Under the pieces are notes generated by a model. It was given only the letters and a program-made list of their open reading frames with translations, did no database searches and was not told the DNA's origin. Source: Synchiropus splendidus (lineage: Eukaryota; Chordata; Actinopteri; Syngnathiformes; Callionymidae). From it: DNA of 64,000 nt. The stretch spans positions 31,831,001-31,895,000 of the forward strand of contig NC_071338.1 of assembly GCF_027744825.2 (NCBI RefSeq), given 5' to 3'. This document shows, piece after piece, positions 22,337-34,740 of the stretch; positions within the stretch are counted from its first letter, which is position 1; each line of letters opens with the position of its first letter. A program made the position numbers and the translations under genes.

Positions 22337-25300
22337 TTTGGCTAGCAGACAGGTGAACGGAAAAACAAGTTCTTAATGCAGTTGGATTACCTTTTTGTTT
22401 TACATTCATAGTGATACATGTGCCATTGAATCTGTCGAGTTTGTGCAAATTTGTTGTGATGTTTTTAGGTTGTCCAAGTAGAAAATAACCTTAACCATTC
22501 AGACAGGACCGATTATCTCAATTTCTTTGTGTTTTCCTCTTGTTTTCTTGTACATTTTTCTGACCAATACTTGTTTTCAGCGGTGTTTCTATTCTTAAAT
22601 TGTTTATGAATTCACTACCTCACACTGAGAGGTGAGGTCACAGGTGGTAATCCAGGATTACAGGCTGAACACATTGCGATACACATGATCCACAAACGCG
22701 GTAGAGGGTTGGCGAGCATGCAAAGGTGGACTAATCTGGACGAGCGGGACACCAGCTGCGTGTAATCTCACCTCATTTTCACCTTCCATGGGATGCTGGG
22801 TCAGTGGGGCAAAAATCCCATCAACAAGGTTTGCATGTGGAGCTCCAGTTCAGTCGCCGCTTGAGGAAATACGAGTCAGGCCACTTGACCCCAGCGGTCT
22901 TCTTCCACTTGATGTCTATGGAAACGCTCAGAGGAGAGGTGGTCAAGTGTTAAATGAAGCACCTCAATGGTTTTCATTTAGAAGCGGCAGGTCGTCACCG
23001 TATCTCAGAGGAAGACCAGGACGTGAATTGATGATGCACCGGTGTCGTCACAAAAAAAAAAAAAAAACAGTCAGCCTGGGGTTCATGAGGAGCAGCGTCC
23101 TGTACGGTCGGTACAAGTGTGTGATGCATGCAACCGCTTTGGTATGCATTGTTTTCTCCAAACATTCAGCTGCTCCGTGAGATTGACTCCGCGACAGGCC
23201 TCCTCCGTGCCGCGGCTAGATAACTGCATCCTCCGTGATTTGCATGAAAACCGCAGAGAGCTTTTGTAATAACTCAGCAGATACGGCGCTCTGGGGACCA
23301 CTTTCCTCCGTCTGAAGTTAGTATTGAGCAGGACTGCCAGGGTCTGCAAGGACGTCTCTTCAGGGAAAACTATTATTTAGAGGGTTCCATTCCGGTCTGC
23401 TGAAAAGAAATATGACTGATGTGAAGAGAATGAATGAGGCGGGGTCTGGTGGAGTTGCACGGCTCTCAGTGTCGGAAGTCTGCAGTCAGTCTGAAACTCC
23501 GCAAGCGTTTTGGGTCGTTGAAAGTAAAATACGAACTCTGAATTTTCTCACATCGAGTCATGGATTGGCCGCCGTTTACACGCTCTCAAAATCATTTTGC
23601 AGCTTCACACTAGGTCACATTAATAGTGTAGTCCTGGATGGAACTAGTGTCAAAACATCACCTATTGTGTTGCGCCTTCCTCCCAGGTTAGCTCTCCGTA
23701 GAGCCATTGTTTCTTTCACGTAGCCCATTTAACTGTTGAATGTCATTTTGCGCCCAGCATGCTGCCACTGTGCCCCACACACCCACGGGTGTCAGGATCC
23801 CACCAGCAAACGCTTGCTTTACTGGCAGCTTTGCTACAGAAAACTGTTGAATTTTTGCCTGTCAAACGGTAGATTTCCCACTTCAGCTGCATCTCTGGAC
23901 CTTCTCAAAGGACCTGCTGATAATCTCACAGCATCTTGGAGATTCCTTTGTCTTCCGCGGGACCCTTTTTGTCGGCAGAAGACACAAGGATGCAATTTGT
24001 CTTTGCTAAACTGGAGTGGCTTTGTGTGGAGTCAGTAAGCTAATTATCTGCTGGCTGTTGACAGCAGAAGGAAACCAGGGGCTTCGCTTGGAGACGTGAT
24101 ACTGTAATGGGCCGAAAGCTTGTCCTTGGAAGGGGGAAGAAAAAAAAAAGCATGTCCACTCCAGACATCCCTCGGAACCTTGTCTTACAGGAAACGTTTC
24201 AAAGCCAGATTATTCGGCGTGACACCGTTATTTCTGCTGCTGTTTACAGTGAGACTTGATGTGCTGTCAGTCAGGAGAGGCGATGGTCAGGCGCGCCATC
24301 GGAGGGATGGTTTTAATAGAAGACGATGGTCTTCATGTTTCAGTTTTCCGCTCTAGAGCCAACACGTGTACTAATCCAACATGCTCCAAGTTTTTCACTT
24401 TTCCTGCAGAGGATCTCCACGGGTGGGCGTCATCACTTTGACTCGTGCGACTTGACTCGAGAAAATCACGAATGAATGAATGAAATAATGAATTGGATTT
24501 TTTTTTCATCAAATTCTACCCCTAGTATTAATACGATCAGAGAGCAAAGCTTTAGGAGTAAAAATGGAATGAACAGTAATGAATAACTGATGAAAAGAAG
24601 AATACACGAGAAAAAAAACACGTGCTGAACGACCCGAAATGACGTGTTTGGAATGCAAATAAAAAGCAAAATAAGTTATATAATCGGAAAATGTAAGATG
24701 AAACTTTTCATCAAGTGTCCGCAAATGACTTTCTGGAAAGCACGACTCTCACTCAACAGTAATTGAGATGAACATATCTGTGTTGACATGTTGCAACTCA
24801 TGCAGTTGTCAAGCTGCTCACGTATTTGGTGGGATGACAGCTGGCAACCCTGGTGTACCGGCGCTATGGCAACCAGCCACAGCGTATATAATCAACCTAC
24901 GTAACATCAACATGAATTCATGAAGCTCCTCAATAAAAAAAAGAGCACGGGGAACTATAATTATTGAGTTGTTACATGTATAGTGAGGCTGTGCAGGCAC
25001 CTTGCTCGAAAGCACAACAGCAGCAGAGGCGGAGCCTCTTTCTCCGTTTCATGTTGGAGTCAAACCTGCGAGCAGTGTGGAGTCATGTCACTGCCGAAGG
25101 TCGTGAGCTAAAATCAGCGATTTTTCCTCCCTCCACACACACACTCTCAGGTGAAGATGGCGGCGGATCCCTCGACACAGAGCGCTGCCATGATTGTCAT
25201 TAAAATCAGCTCTGAGCGCAGCGCAGGCGCTCGACGGCGAGCTGTGTCAGCAACATGTTTCCTGTTTACTGTTTAGGCCCACAGCAGGCTGCAGGAACCA

Positions 25301-25744
25301 GATAACAACAACACAAAGCATGCTGGGAGATAAAAGTGCCACAAATATGCAGGGGCCCCTGTAGCGTCTGACGTCTCCTAATGTGGCATCAGTCAGTGTT
25401 GCTGCTGAGGAGGGTCTGGCGCAACACGGCAGCAGGGAGGCAGGCGAGGACGCGGTGGAGTGGGATTTTTCTGTCTGCTGTTTAGCTTAATGTGAACATC
25501 TGTTGAGCTAATTCTGAGATGAGACCAGCATATCTCCTGTGAAGGGAAGCTACTATAGAGGGATCGAGTTGATGTGTCTCACCCAGTAAAGAGGGGGAAG
25601 AGAGGTCGAGCAGAGAGGAGAAATCAGCAGCATAAATAAAGGCATCATGACTCAATCGATCAGTGAGCAGCAGTATGGTCTCATGTGAGAAACAGTGGCA
25701 TAGATCCCCAGTTTGCCCAGGGTTTTACAAGACAGGAAGTGTGA
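22337..25744. other. Intergenic sequence, poly-A tracts, no recognised gene
   Basis: An A16 run lies at about 23051-23066 and an A-rich run near 24140. Frames such as 22788-23180 and 23412-23723 have no splice context or domain motif. 25000-25450 is moderately CpG-rich without an assignable promoter. Confidence 0.4.
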
Positions 25745-25957
25745 AACTGTTTGAGGAAGCCAGGAGCATCAGAGAAGTGCATGAGGGTTGTGCACGACAC
25801 GTATGAGGACAGAGGTGAGGTGTGTTGTTGGAGCGACGGCGGCTTCAAGGTGAGAGGAGGAGTCCATCAGGGATCCATTCTCAGCCCATTATTGTTTGCT
25901 ACTGTTATGGAGAGACTGACAGAAGATGAGGTTAGGGAGGAGCTTCCATCCTCACTC
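25745..25957 (+). mobile_element. Non-LTR retrotransposon reverse-transcriptase relic, upstream part
   Basis: The plus frame reads MRVVHDTYEDRG..., then GGVHQGSILSPLLFATVMER and LTEDEVREE. This is the reverse-transcriptase block that precedes the catalytic YADD box in RTE-like and related non-LTR elements (GVHQGS..SP.LF). The frame is closed by insertion of another repeat after EEL; the catalytic box continues at 26205. Not functional. Confidence 0.8.
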
Positions 25958-26204
25958 CCTTGGCGTCATATATTGACGTTGGGAAAGTGGACTTTTGCGC
26001 CCTATATAGACACCAAAGGTAGCCTTCCACATTCCATGTTGACAAACGGGCGTTGACACATGACTGAAAGGCATGGCCGTCTTTAACTTGCAATTGACAC
26101 ATTATTAAACGTAGAATGAGTGGAGCACCACATCAGGATGTACTGAACATGTGCTTCAATTGAAAACCTAAGGCGTGAAGATGCAACGCTGAAGGCTGAG
26201 TGAG
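25958..26204. mobile_element. Repeat of family D inserted in the reverse-transcriptase relic
   Basis: The left part carries tgacgttgggaaagtggact on the plus strand, found also at 38132 and, inverted, at 38700. The right part, catgtgcttcaattgaaaac and gatgcaacgctgaaggctg, matches the reverse complement of 28800-28905. It lies exactly between two collinear reverse-transcriptase fragments, so it is a later insertion of about 250 bp. Confidence 0.65.
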
Positions 26205-26285
26205 GATAGTTTGACTATGATGTTTGCTGATGATATAGTGATCTGAAGTGAAAGTAAATATGAGCTGAAGAAGCAACAGTCTAAT
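26205..26285 (+). mobile_element. Non-LTR retrotransposon reverse-transcriptase relic, catalytic box
   Basis: Reads MMFADDIVI, then a stop, then SESKYELKKQQS. FADD is the metal-binding catalytic motif of reverse transcriptase; the charged helix after it matches the equivalent part of the 53.0 kb relic (MSADDMVICSDS, then ELEEKLQQQ). Continues the block ending at 25957. Confidence 0.75.
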
Positions 26286-28740
26286 TTGTTTTGCGAAACC
26301 ATAGAAAGAAACGTGACCAACCAACACTGACAAATGATCAAACTCAGCTACATTGCTGGTCAGTTTCGATGTCGACATCTTCACTGCACTCCGTGTCAAT
26401 AGAAGTGAATTAACAGTGATTAGTGTGTTTGTTAGCATCACAGCTGGTCGATATTGCCAATATATTGTCTGACAACACAATAAATTCCAAGCTGACGTTG
26501 ACAAGTTTGTTAGCATCGCCACCCCATGATTTTACAATACAGTGAAGACGTTCATTCATCAACCAGGGCAGAGGCACGGTCATAAAAAGTGTGCTGTGTA
26601 AAGCAATGAATGAATGGCTTTACAAGTCCGGTGGAAACATCACCATGTTGCCCTAAAACTTCATCACAGTTTTCTGTTCTTGGAAGCTTCAGATCAGTGT
26701 TGTTGGCTACAAACATTCCTGTATGTGTTTGAATCTTGTCTTTTCACTGTTGAAGTTGGTGAGTGATGGCACCACTGTGCTGCTGCAGTGGTGTTACCGA
26801 CTGAAATGAACAGCACACCAGCACATTCATGTGCAGCTCCGTAGGACCGTTGGATTGGCTCTCCGAACAAGTGAGGGAGCTGCTGTCGGCCAGTAATGAC
26901 TCAACATATTTATTAATTCATGTGAATGAGGTTCACCTGGAAACAACTGGAGGGCTGCCGACACATTACCTGCCATAAACGCTACAAACCTGCCCACAAT
27001 AAAACAGGCAGCATGGCAACATGCCGCAGCTCACACAGGACATAAAAGTCAACGGCGGGCGGCTCTCGTGGAGCTGTAAATGTCTGTGCGTCCGTCTGTC
27101 ATCGGAGAATATCTGCACTCTGGCAACGACGGGCTAATTACATTTCGGCCTTGGTGATGAATGTGACTCAGCTTTGATTTACTCGCTCTCGCTGCATTCC
27201 GAGTCGGTCCCGGCGCTCGCACGCGCAGAAAGTTGAGTTCCCCCTGAGAGCAATTATCACAGAGTTCTACAGTGTGAACTTGAGTTATTAATCTTTCCAT
27301 GCAGTTTCTGTGTCAATACCGCACTTTTTGCAGTGTGTGCCGAGTGACTTCGGGCCGGAGGTTGTGCTGCGCTCAATAATCCTGACGCAAATAAGCTGAC
27401 GCACGGATGCGACATGCTTCGTCATTGGCTGGGTGAACACGCAGGGAAAAGACTTGCCTATTCACATGATCCAGATGCTATTTACCCAATTGGGTCGACA
27501 TGTTTTGTATCATTGAGAGGACGTGCTCTTCTCTGGAAGCAACATTTTCCTCACCCTTGGAGCATCAGCAGCAACAAGATGGCCGCCACAGCGGAGCACA
27601 AAACCCTGCAAGGCCACAAACGGCTTTAAAAACAAACATATAGAGGTCAAAATAGACCCAACTGAGGGCTGGAGAAAAGCATAGATGCTGACTTTGCTTG
27701 GGATCTGTTGCTCCAGTACTGGTACCAAAGCATGCAGCCATCCCAAAAACCTCTGGAAATCTCAGTCTAGATCAGATACATAAGTATTAGTTCTGCAAAT
27801 GTATGAATCTTCATATGGAAGTCACAAACTCTTGCTTTTCATTGTTAAATGGTGCTTCAAATTAAGGTTTTGAAAGCTAATGTTTTGACGTAGATGTGAT
27901 GCGGCCTGAGGCCCAGGAGGAGCACGACCTGATTGGCTGGCTGTTGTTTTCACCCTCTCAGGGAAATGGTATTTCCTTCTGAAAAAATGCACCACAGGAG
28001 AGATGTTCACTGGCAACACATACGCAGTACATCAGTGAATGTGGTTTTCTCAGCTTGGCTTCACTGTCGCCGAACAGGAAGTAGCCCAGGCCTGTTTTTC
28101 ACACTGTGAAAATCTCATTCACTGACTTACTGTTTATTTGTTGACAAAAAAAAGTCCTTTAATGAAAGTACTACATCAGACATTTGCATCCAGAAATATA
28201 TTGTACCTAGTCAATGCTGAGAAGTTGCTTCTCTGATTCAGTAGTTGTGTTTTGTTTAACATTCTTGGAGATGGTTAAAAGTGCAGGAACAATAGTCACA
28301 GATGAAGGAATATAAAATAGGTTTATTGCGCTCAAAAATGTAAAATACTTCTCTACTATTACTACAAATTGACTTGAAATTACAAGGGTTGCCAAACACT
28401 AAGTCTAATAGCGGTGGGTCACCAAAAAGACTTCATATGAGCCAGACCCCTGCTGGAATATCCTGCTCCTGTGAGCTTATGGAAGACGAGGAGGAGGTGG
28501 ACAGCAAATCAAGGAAATACTGTATGTGATCCTCCAGTCGAGTATGTAACATCTTTAACCAAAAAAAAAATTTATATGGCCAGAATCAGTGGTAAAATTG
28601 ACAATGGCCTGATAGTGGATAATAAAAGCCCAAATAGTTTGATCCGGACCATGGTGATGTTCTCATGATCTGGATGTCCAGGTGTCTATCCTCGTGATGG
28701 AAATGGTTATTGATATGAGCTTGGAGTTCCTAGACATGAT
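26286..28740. other. Unique intergenic sequence, no recognised gene
   Basis: 27040-27420 is non-repetitive, moderately CpG-rich and contains ctaattac, compatible with a conserved noncoding element but unproven. Minus-strand frames at 26133-26522 and 27049-27300 carry no motif. Confidence 0.4.
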
Positions 28741-28804
28741 CTGATAGTGTTGCAACACCCTATCAGAAGACAGGACTCAAAAGAAGGTTGACTTTTGAGT
28801 CCTG
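28741..28804. repeat. Two adjacent palindromes
   Basis: 28741-28766 is a near-palindrome: ctgatag and ctatcag arms around the self-complementary tgttgcaaca. 28771-28783 (caggactcaaaag) and 28792-28804 (cttttgagtcctg) are perfect 13-bp inverted repeats with an 8-base loop. The second one overlaps family D sequence. Confidence 0.9.
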
Positions 28805-28905
28805 TAGTGCGCCCGACGGCAGCCTTCAGCGTTGCATGTTGACCCATTAGGTTTCCAATTGAAGCACGTTCTGCCATGCGCTGTATATCCTGACACCGTG
28901 GGCAG
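28771..28905 (-). repeat. Family D dispersed repeat
   Basis: The minus strand contains gtcaggatatacagcgcatg, gcttcaattggaaacctaat, gtcaacatgcaacgctgaag, gcagcc and aggactcaaaagtc, shared in order with 38611-38712 and in parts with 25958-26204. Confidence 0.65.
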
Positions 28906-29165
28906 CGCGTCACGGCGAAGAAAGGCACGTTAGGGTTGAGTAAGCCATGTAATGTTGCTCCTTCTGTTCTACGTGTAACATGTCCATTATTGCTATTTAA
29001 TGCCCCTCAAACAGCCATGCATTTCAGTCACAGGGACTTTCTTTACTTACTTTAGTACACTAGGGTGGGATGTTGGTCCTGTTACCGTCAGGTCAGTGAC
29101 CTTAAGCCATGTTTTTGAAAAAGGGTGTTTGTTGCAGGCAACTTCTGACACAGCAAGGTTTCATC
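28906..29165. other. Unique intergenic sequence, nothing recognised
   Basis: No repeat or gene recognised. Confidence 0.5.
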
Positions 29166-29358
29166 TGTGATGTGCTGATGAGGCTTCATGAATCAGTGTC
29201 CTCATTTTCAGAGCCTCTAGACGCCTCTCTCTGCTCTAAAATCTTTGGATTTAAACAATTGTTTCAATGAACACTTACCTCAGTTTTAAACTCAGTGCGC
29301 CACCTGCTGGGCTGTGAAAATGACGACACTGTTTCATGAAGCCTCTTCTGCACATTCC
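29166..29358 (-). mobile_element. Family P element, full length, reversed core
   Basis: Left end gtgatgtgctgatgaggctt with cagtgtcctcattttcagag; core ctctaaaatctttggattta is the reverse complement of the usual core. The right arm keeps gcgccacctgctgggctgtg and gacactgtttcatgaagcct. Confidence 0.9.
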
Positions 29359-31249
29359 TATCATTAATACTTCTAGTCGACTAAACTACTAGAGTTCAGC
29401 CTCACACATGCTTAACTTTGGTTTGTCACATGTTTTTCATCTACAGTTTTGCTTGAGTTTGTTTGCTTGTTGTTGTTGTTTCTTGCACATGCAGTTGCTT
29501 GTGAATCATTCATGTTAAAGAGAAAGAGAGAATAGTCTGGAACGGGTCGATAGAAAGTTCATGGACACGGTGCAACACAATGAGAAGTCACTGACCAAAG
29601 ACCGAGGTGATCCAACCCATTCGGAAGTGTGGTCATTCAAAGCAGACATACATCGCCTCAGAAATCGAATCCATATCTCGGCGTTCCCATGGCGACTTCT
29701 TCACATCTAAATCAGAACCAAAGAGAAAAACATTGAGCTGCTTCATCGCTCCCAGTGAAGCACCAGTCTGTTGGACGTGGAGTGGAAAGGCAGCCAGGGT
29801 GTCACACCGGAGGTTTGGAGGTGAGACAGGAACAGATGGTGTTTCTCTGGACTTCCTCTTGAACACACACAGTCAGCTGACCAGTCACTGTTGTTAAAAC
29901 CCAGGCACCAATGTAATACGCGTCTTATACGTGTTTTCAGCCCTGATATCAGGCTGCCTGGTGACACTGTAAAGAAGCTTTTCCTTCAAGTTAAAAAGCT
30001 ATTATCTTGTTCAGTGAACATGTAACCTCCCCCTGTTAACACTGGATAATTACAGGCCTCGTTGCTGTGAGCCCTGGTGTGTTGTTGCAGAAACAGAGAG
30101 AACAAACTGAGGATCGGAGGAGGAGGAGGTAGACCTCCGAGCCTTCTCTCACGCTCAGACCTTGAGTGAGAGTCTGTGAATCATCGGTCATTATTTCCAA
30201 AATCCTTTGCATTGTCTGTAATTCATGCGTAAACTGTCCACCGCCGGCCATGTTTTTATTCATGGTGTTCAGCGATTATCTGGCGGCGAAGCACAGGAAC
30301 AATTTTCATCTGCAATGGATTGGAAAATGGGGGGATAACTCAGAAGAAAGTGTGACGGTTCTGAGCAGCTTCTGAGGACAGAGACGGGTCCAGAGAAAAG
30401 ACGGTCTGATGGAGGCCCAGCTCAGGGGCTCATTCGGGTCCGTAATTCAATCTGATCCAGCATTTCTTCGTCAGACGTGGTGAAGCAGGGGAGGGGTTCA
30501 CTCTTGGGAGAGCGTGTCCCACTCTGCTGCATCAGAAAGGTTTCAACATGTTGAATTCCATCAGCCTGAGCTTCTTTTGTGTTGGACCCAAGACCCTCCA
30601 TCCCGACATGGACATCACTCAGGAACCAACTAAGTGTTGATCAATAGATTTTCACACTGCACACATGCAGCTCCATCGATTTACACCACTCCAATCATGG
30701 CAATGGCCGCCATGCATCATGCAAACATGCGCTGGATTAAACTCCGTGACTTATGGCTGCCGCGGCCCGCCGGCTGGTGAGCGGCAGCGACGGGTTCCGC
30801 CAGACAAATGTTCCGGCCGCATTGTCCTGAACGCTCAGTGGAATCGATGAGTGTAATCTACAAGTGGAACCTTGCGCAGGCTTTCGATCACATGTTCGGA
30901 AAGAGCTGGGGAATGATGCGAACGGAGTCAAGTTTTTAGTTCGTAAAGAGGCTCGTCCATGTTTGAAGAGTTACCAACAGAGTTAGCAAGGTGACTAAGG
31001 GGCCATCTATTTCTCAGTAATTTGCTTTTAAAAATGACAAATACGGCGGCAGCTAAACAAAACCTTTCTCCAGTTCCAGTCGCTTACAGAACTCCTCACG
31101 TTGTTAGTCCTCATAAAAGCTCGGCCATGTAACCTACAAAGGATCAAGGAATCGATGAAGTTCTGCGTTTTATGGATAGTGTGAAGAGCCACGTGCTAAA
31201 ACACCTATAAACCAATTGCACAAGCAAAACTGTGAACCTGAACATGATG
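29359..31249. other. Unique intergenic sequence, nothing recognised
   Basis: A short (GGA)n run lies at about 30118-30130. Overlapping frames at 29607-29967 lie on opposite strands without domain motifs. Confidence 0.45.
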
Positions 31250-31345
31250 CAGAATCAGAATCAACTTTATTGCTATGGTCAGTGGGGAAAGTGCTTCGGA
31301 ATAAAGTGCTGTCCAAAAATAAAATAAAAACAATGACAACTAACA
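31250..31345 (-). mobile_element. Possible non-LTR retrotransposon 3' tail fragment
   Basis: cagaatcagaatcaacttta followed by ttgctatggtcagtggggaa and an A-rich stretch resembles the terminal tails of fish L2-like elements, read on the minus strand. Short and decayed. Confidence 0.4.
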
Positions 31346-33064
31346 GTTTCAACGCTCCGGAAATCAGCCACTCAACCAAGAGCGTGATGTCACATGGTTT
31401 TGCTGCTAGACTGTCGCCATTAAGTGTTGATATGTCGCAGCTTTGTCTGAGCGTATTTAAACACTTCGGTCATTTAGATTTCGGATCAGTTGAAACCAGG
31501 AACCCAGAGTCCCAGGCGTGGCACGTCGGCCATTTTTGTAGTGCCTGTGGCTCTTTCAATGTCAACAGCAACAGTTTGGAGCGCTATAGCTAGATGTCAA
31601 TTTCAAAAACCCTGGAGAGACCACGGCCAGTGGTGCATTACCAAAGGAAGATGAACAACAAGGAGAGGTGGTGACTGAGCTCAAGACTTTAACGTGATTT
31701 GTGCGGCTCATATCTGCGAGACAGCACCCTGTGAAATGTTTACTAGAACAGCGAAGGTTCTTTAAACAGATGTTGTGATGCTCGGCCACTGAGGGAATCG
31801 ACTTTCCCGCCCAAGCTCTCAGCCCACACACTGAGTTTGACAGCAGCTCAGGAGAGAGAATGTCCAGAGGCATCTACAGACTTTTGTCCATCAACCTACC
31901 ATGTTGCTTCTGACGAAATCCAGGCCCAAAGCCACTTCTGCAGGTCAGCATCTCCCTGCCCAACCTCACATATGGCACTGAAACACCTCCAGAGAAGAGA
32001 GATATTCTGATGCTGCATTAATCCACATTGCTCCATTTAATCCTAGGTTGCAGTTTGGGTTGCTACTTTCCTGTAGCATCAATCACACCGGCTGATTTAT
32101 GGCCTTCAGATCCGTTGCTCCACAGTCATTAGACAAGAGTGTATAAAAACAAGAGGGATGGCGCCTTCCTCTTTGGCTCGACGCTTGGTTTGCAGTCAAA
32201 CGTACAGTAAGAGTAATTGAGCGAGAGCGAGTGACCCACAACATTAAGGTTGATGAACAGAGTCACAAGTCAAAGACGAAAACGTCAATAGGCCTTTCAC
32301 GGCTGCCGATCAATGCCAGGCTCCTACAGCCATCAAATGATGAGTTTGGCTTTTTGCTTATGCGCATAAACTCTCACCAGGATTCTACTTGCTTCGGTTG
32401 AGTGGCTGAACGTTGACTGTTGTCTCAGTGTGTTGCATCACAGTTGTATCATGCTGTACAAACTAACTTTATGTCAAGGAAACAAAAGTACAGTTGAATT
32501 TGACCTGAGGTCAGTTGTGTGTCCCTCTAAAGCAGCGTTCCCCAGCAGTCGTTACTTTAACGTATCAGTTGCAAAACCTTGAAAACAACGGTCCAACCCT
32601 GCGGTCGTGGCACATCGCGTGTAATATTTATGTTTTAGACACATTTTGAGCTCTAAAAGAAGGGACCTGAAAATCAGGTCATTAAGGTTCATGGATGTGA
32701 TAAAGGAAGACGTGAAGAGGACTGGTGCGACTTGGGAGGACGATCTCAGTGGCTCTCAGTGGTGGTGACAGTGGCAGCAGTACTAGAATCAGTAGTCGCA
32801 ATACTACTTAAAATATTTCATGTGGTCCCTCTAGGACTTGACTAACGACAAGTTGCTGACCTGTTGTGGACTCAATTCAAGTCATCGACCTGAGTGTTCG
32901 TCTTCTCCCACTCGTCTGAGGCACGGCCACCGACATCATCGCCTGTCCTCCACATTGAACCTGCTTTCTGAGCGTCGCTTCTTCCTGCCTGCCTTTGGAA
33001 GTTCTTCACCCAGCACCTAGTTCTCTTGGCTCTTTGAACGTTTGTACAGTACAGATAAAACCCA
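31346..33064. other. Unique intergenic sequence, nothing recognised
   Basis: No recognised repeat or gene. Confidence 0.45.
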
Positions 33065-33187
33065 CTCACTCTTAGTTTGAAAATGATGTGGGGTTTCATT
33101 GGAATGGTTGGTAGTGCAGAGAGTGCCACCTAGTGGGCTCTGAAAATGAGGACACTGTTTCGTGAAGCTTCATAAACCCATCACCAG
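33065..33187 (+). mobile_element. Family P element, right two thirds
   Basis: Starts in the core (tttgaaaatgatgtggggtt). The right-arm motif at 33122-33136 (minus strand) is 15/15. The right end gacactgtttcgtgaagctt and the terminal cccatcaccag are kept. Confidence 0.85.
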
Positions 33188-34249
33188 CTGTCAGGCTACT
33201 TGAGTATGAAAAACTCTAAAATATTCTCAACATTTCGATATGGAATTGTCTGAGTTATATTACTCCTGAAGTGTGTGTACAGTTTCCGCCAGTGTCAAAT
33301 GAAGCGTAAGAAATGTCACTGACAAACATGTTCTTTTCACATTTAAGATTGAGTGGGTATTCTGGTTATTCCCGACGACAGTTGTGCTGACTTGAATGCA
33401 TGTCAAACCAGCCGTGGCGGTAAAACCATGAGGACGTGATGCCCCTCTCCTTCGTTGCGCCACTTGTTTGATTATGCGTCACGTCGCCGTGTTTCTTGAC
33501 ACAATTACACAGACCTTCCGCGTGTTTGTTTGTTTGTTTGTTTTGCTTCGACGTAGTGTTCACATGAGCAACTGTCGCCCGGCTCAGAGCTGATGTGACG
33601 TTTAATGCAGAGCGCCGCTCGAGCAGTTGTTTATCCCCCGTGGGTTTGGGAGCGGTCAGATGTCGTGCTGAGAAATGATACATCGCATAAATGGAGTGCA
33701 ACCGCTCACCGAGGTCACGTTTTTTCAGAAACACAGTAACACAGCTCAAGAACTCAACATTTTTTCTGGACATATTATTGGAGAAACATCCGCTTGTCTG
33801 ACCCTCTGTACTACAGGGCCTGTGGCGGTGAAGGCTGGATTAACATTGCAGGACATTGAGCTTCTAATACACTGCTAGGCCCAGTATTATAAATACCCTC
33901 CATGCATCCCAGCAGAGTATAACGGTAGCCGAGGAGACACAAATAATCTTGGAAAAAAATGGCCATTATTTTTCATAATAAAAATGACAATAATAAAAAC
34001 GTGCATTGAGGCATGAGTGTGTTTGGAAATCTACTCAGTCAAAGAAGGAAACTAGAGATTATATGAAACTAAGTCTATTGCCCCCATATTCAAGTCTAAA
34101 CCTGAAGACGTCTTGAGGGACCTAATGGAAGATCTGAGGGCCCTGTGGGGTCCAGGCCAAGAGAATTCTAAAGTGGACAGGGAGCCAGTGGAGTGATGTT
34201 CTGCTGTCTATTCGATCCAGTTAGAAGCTGAACCCTGCTCAGTCTTGAA
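33188..34249. other. Unique intergenic sequence with a short (GTTT)n tract
   Basis: A gtttgtttgtttgtttg run lies at about 33522-33542. No gene recognised. Confidence 0.5.
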
Positions 34250-34264
34250 CCAGCAGGGGGCGTG
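34250..34264 (+). promoter_or_regulatory. Standalone CTCF-like motif
   Basis: CCAGCAGGGGGCG, the first 13 positions of the vertebrate CTCF core, matches perfectly; the last two differ. It is outside any family P copy. Binding is not shown by sequence. Confidence 0.4.
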
Positions 34265-34640
34265 AGAGAGACTCCGTGTTAATGCAAGCGTGGAGAGAGT
34301 TATAGTAGAATATGAACACGAGTCAGTCTCTCCAACTTGGCACGTGAGAGCCTGGGTTTCATATTTAAGATCATTTTTATCTGAAGGAAACAGGACCGTT
34401 TTTAAGTGTGAGGCTCAAAGAGTCAAATGGGATGCAGAGGTTTCTGGCTATAGGGGTCATGATTTTTGACAAGGTAGCGTGGCGGCTACCAGAGGTCGGT
34501 GAGGGAAAAGCTTCAGTCCTTGAATGGTTCAGCGGTCGGATATTTTCAATCCAAACCCAGCCATGACATCATCAAGAGACGCTGGAACAGTCTCAGGACT
34601 AAATCTGCCGTTGCAGTGGAAAGCTACATTGTGACGTTTC

Positions 34641-34740
34641 AGTGGTTAGTGTCACAGCCTCATAGGAAGAAGGTAGTGGGTCCATGGGATTCCTCCGGAC
34701 ACTCCAGTTTCCTCCCACATGCCATAGTTTTGTGACTCTA
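34641..34740 (+). repeat. Decayed teleost dispersed repeat with tRNA-like block, internally deleted
   Basis: tcagtggttagtgtcacagc, ctcataggaagaaggtagtg and then tccggacactccagtttcct with cccacatgcc follow the order of a very common fish repeat (start, tRNA-like B-box region, then the hallmark tccggtttcctcccacag). The middle is deleted. Confidence 0.65.

Noticed and set aside
28771..28804. Perfect hairpin as a rho-independent terminator or microRNA precursor
   Set aside because: Not a bacterial genome; 13-bp arms are too short for a typical microRNA precursor and the sequence belongs to a dispersed repeat.
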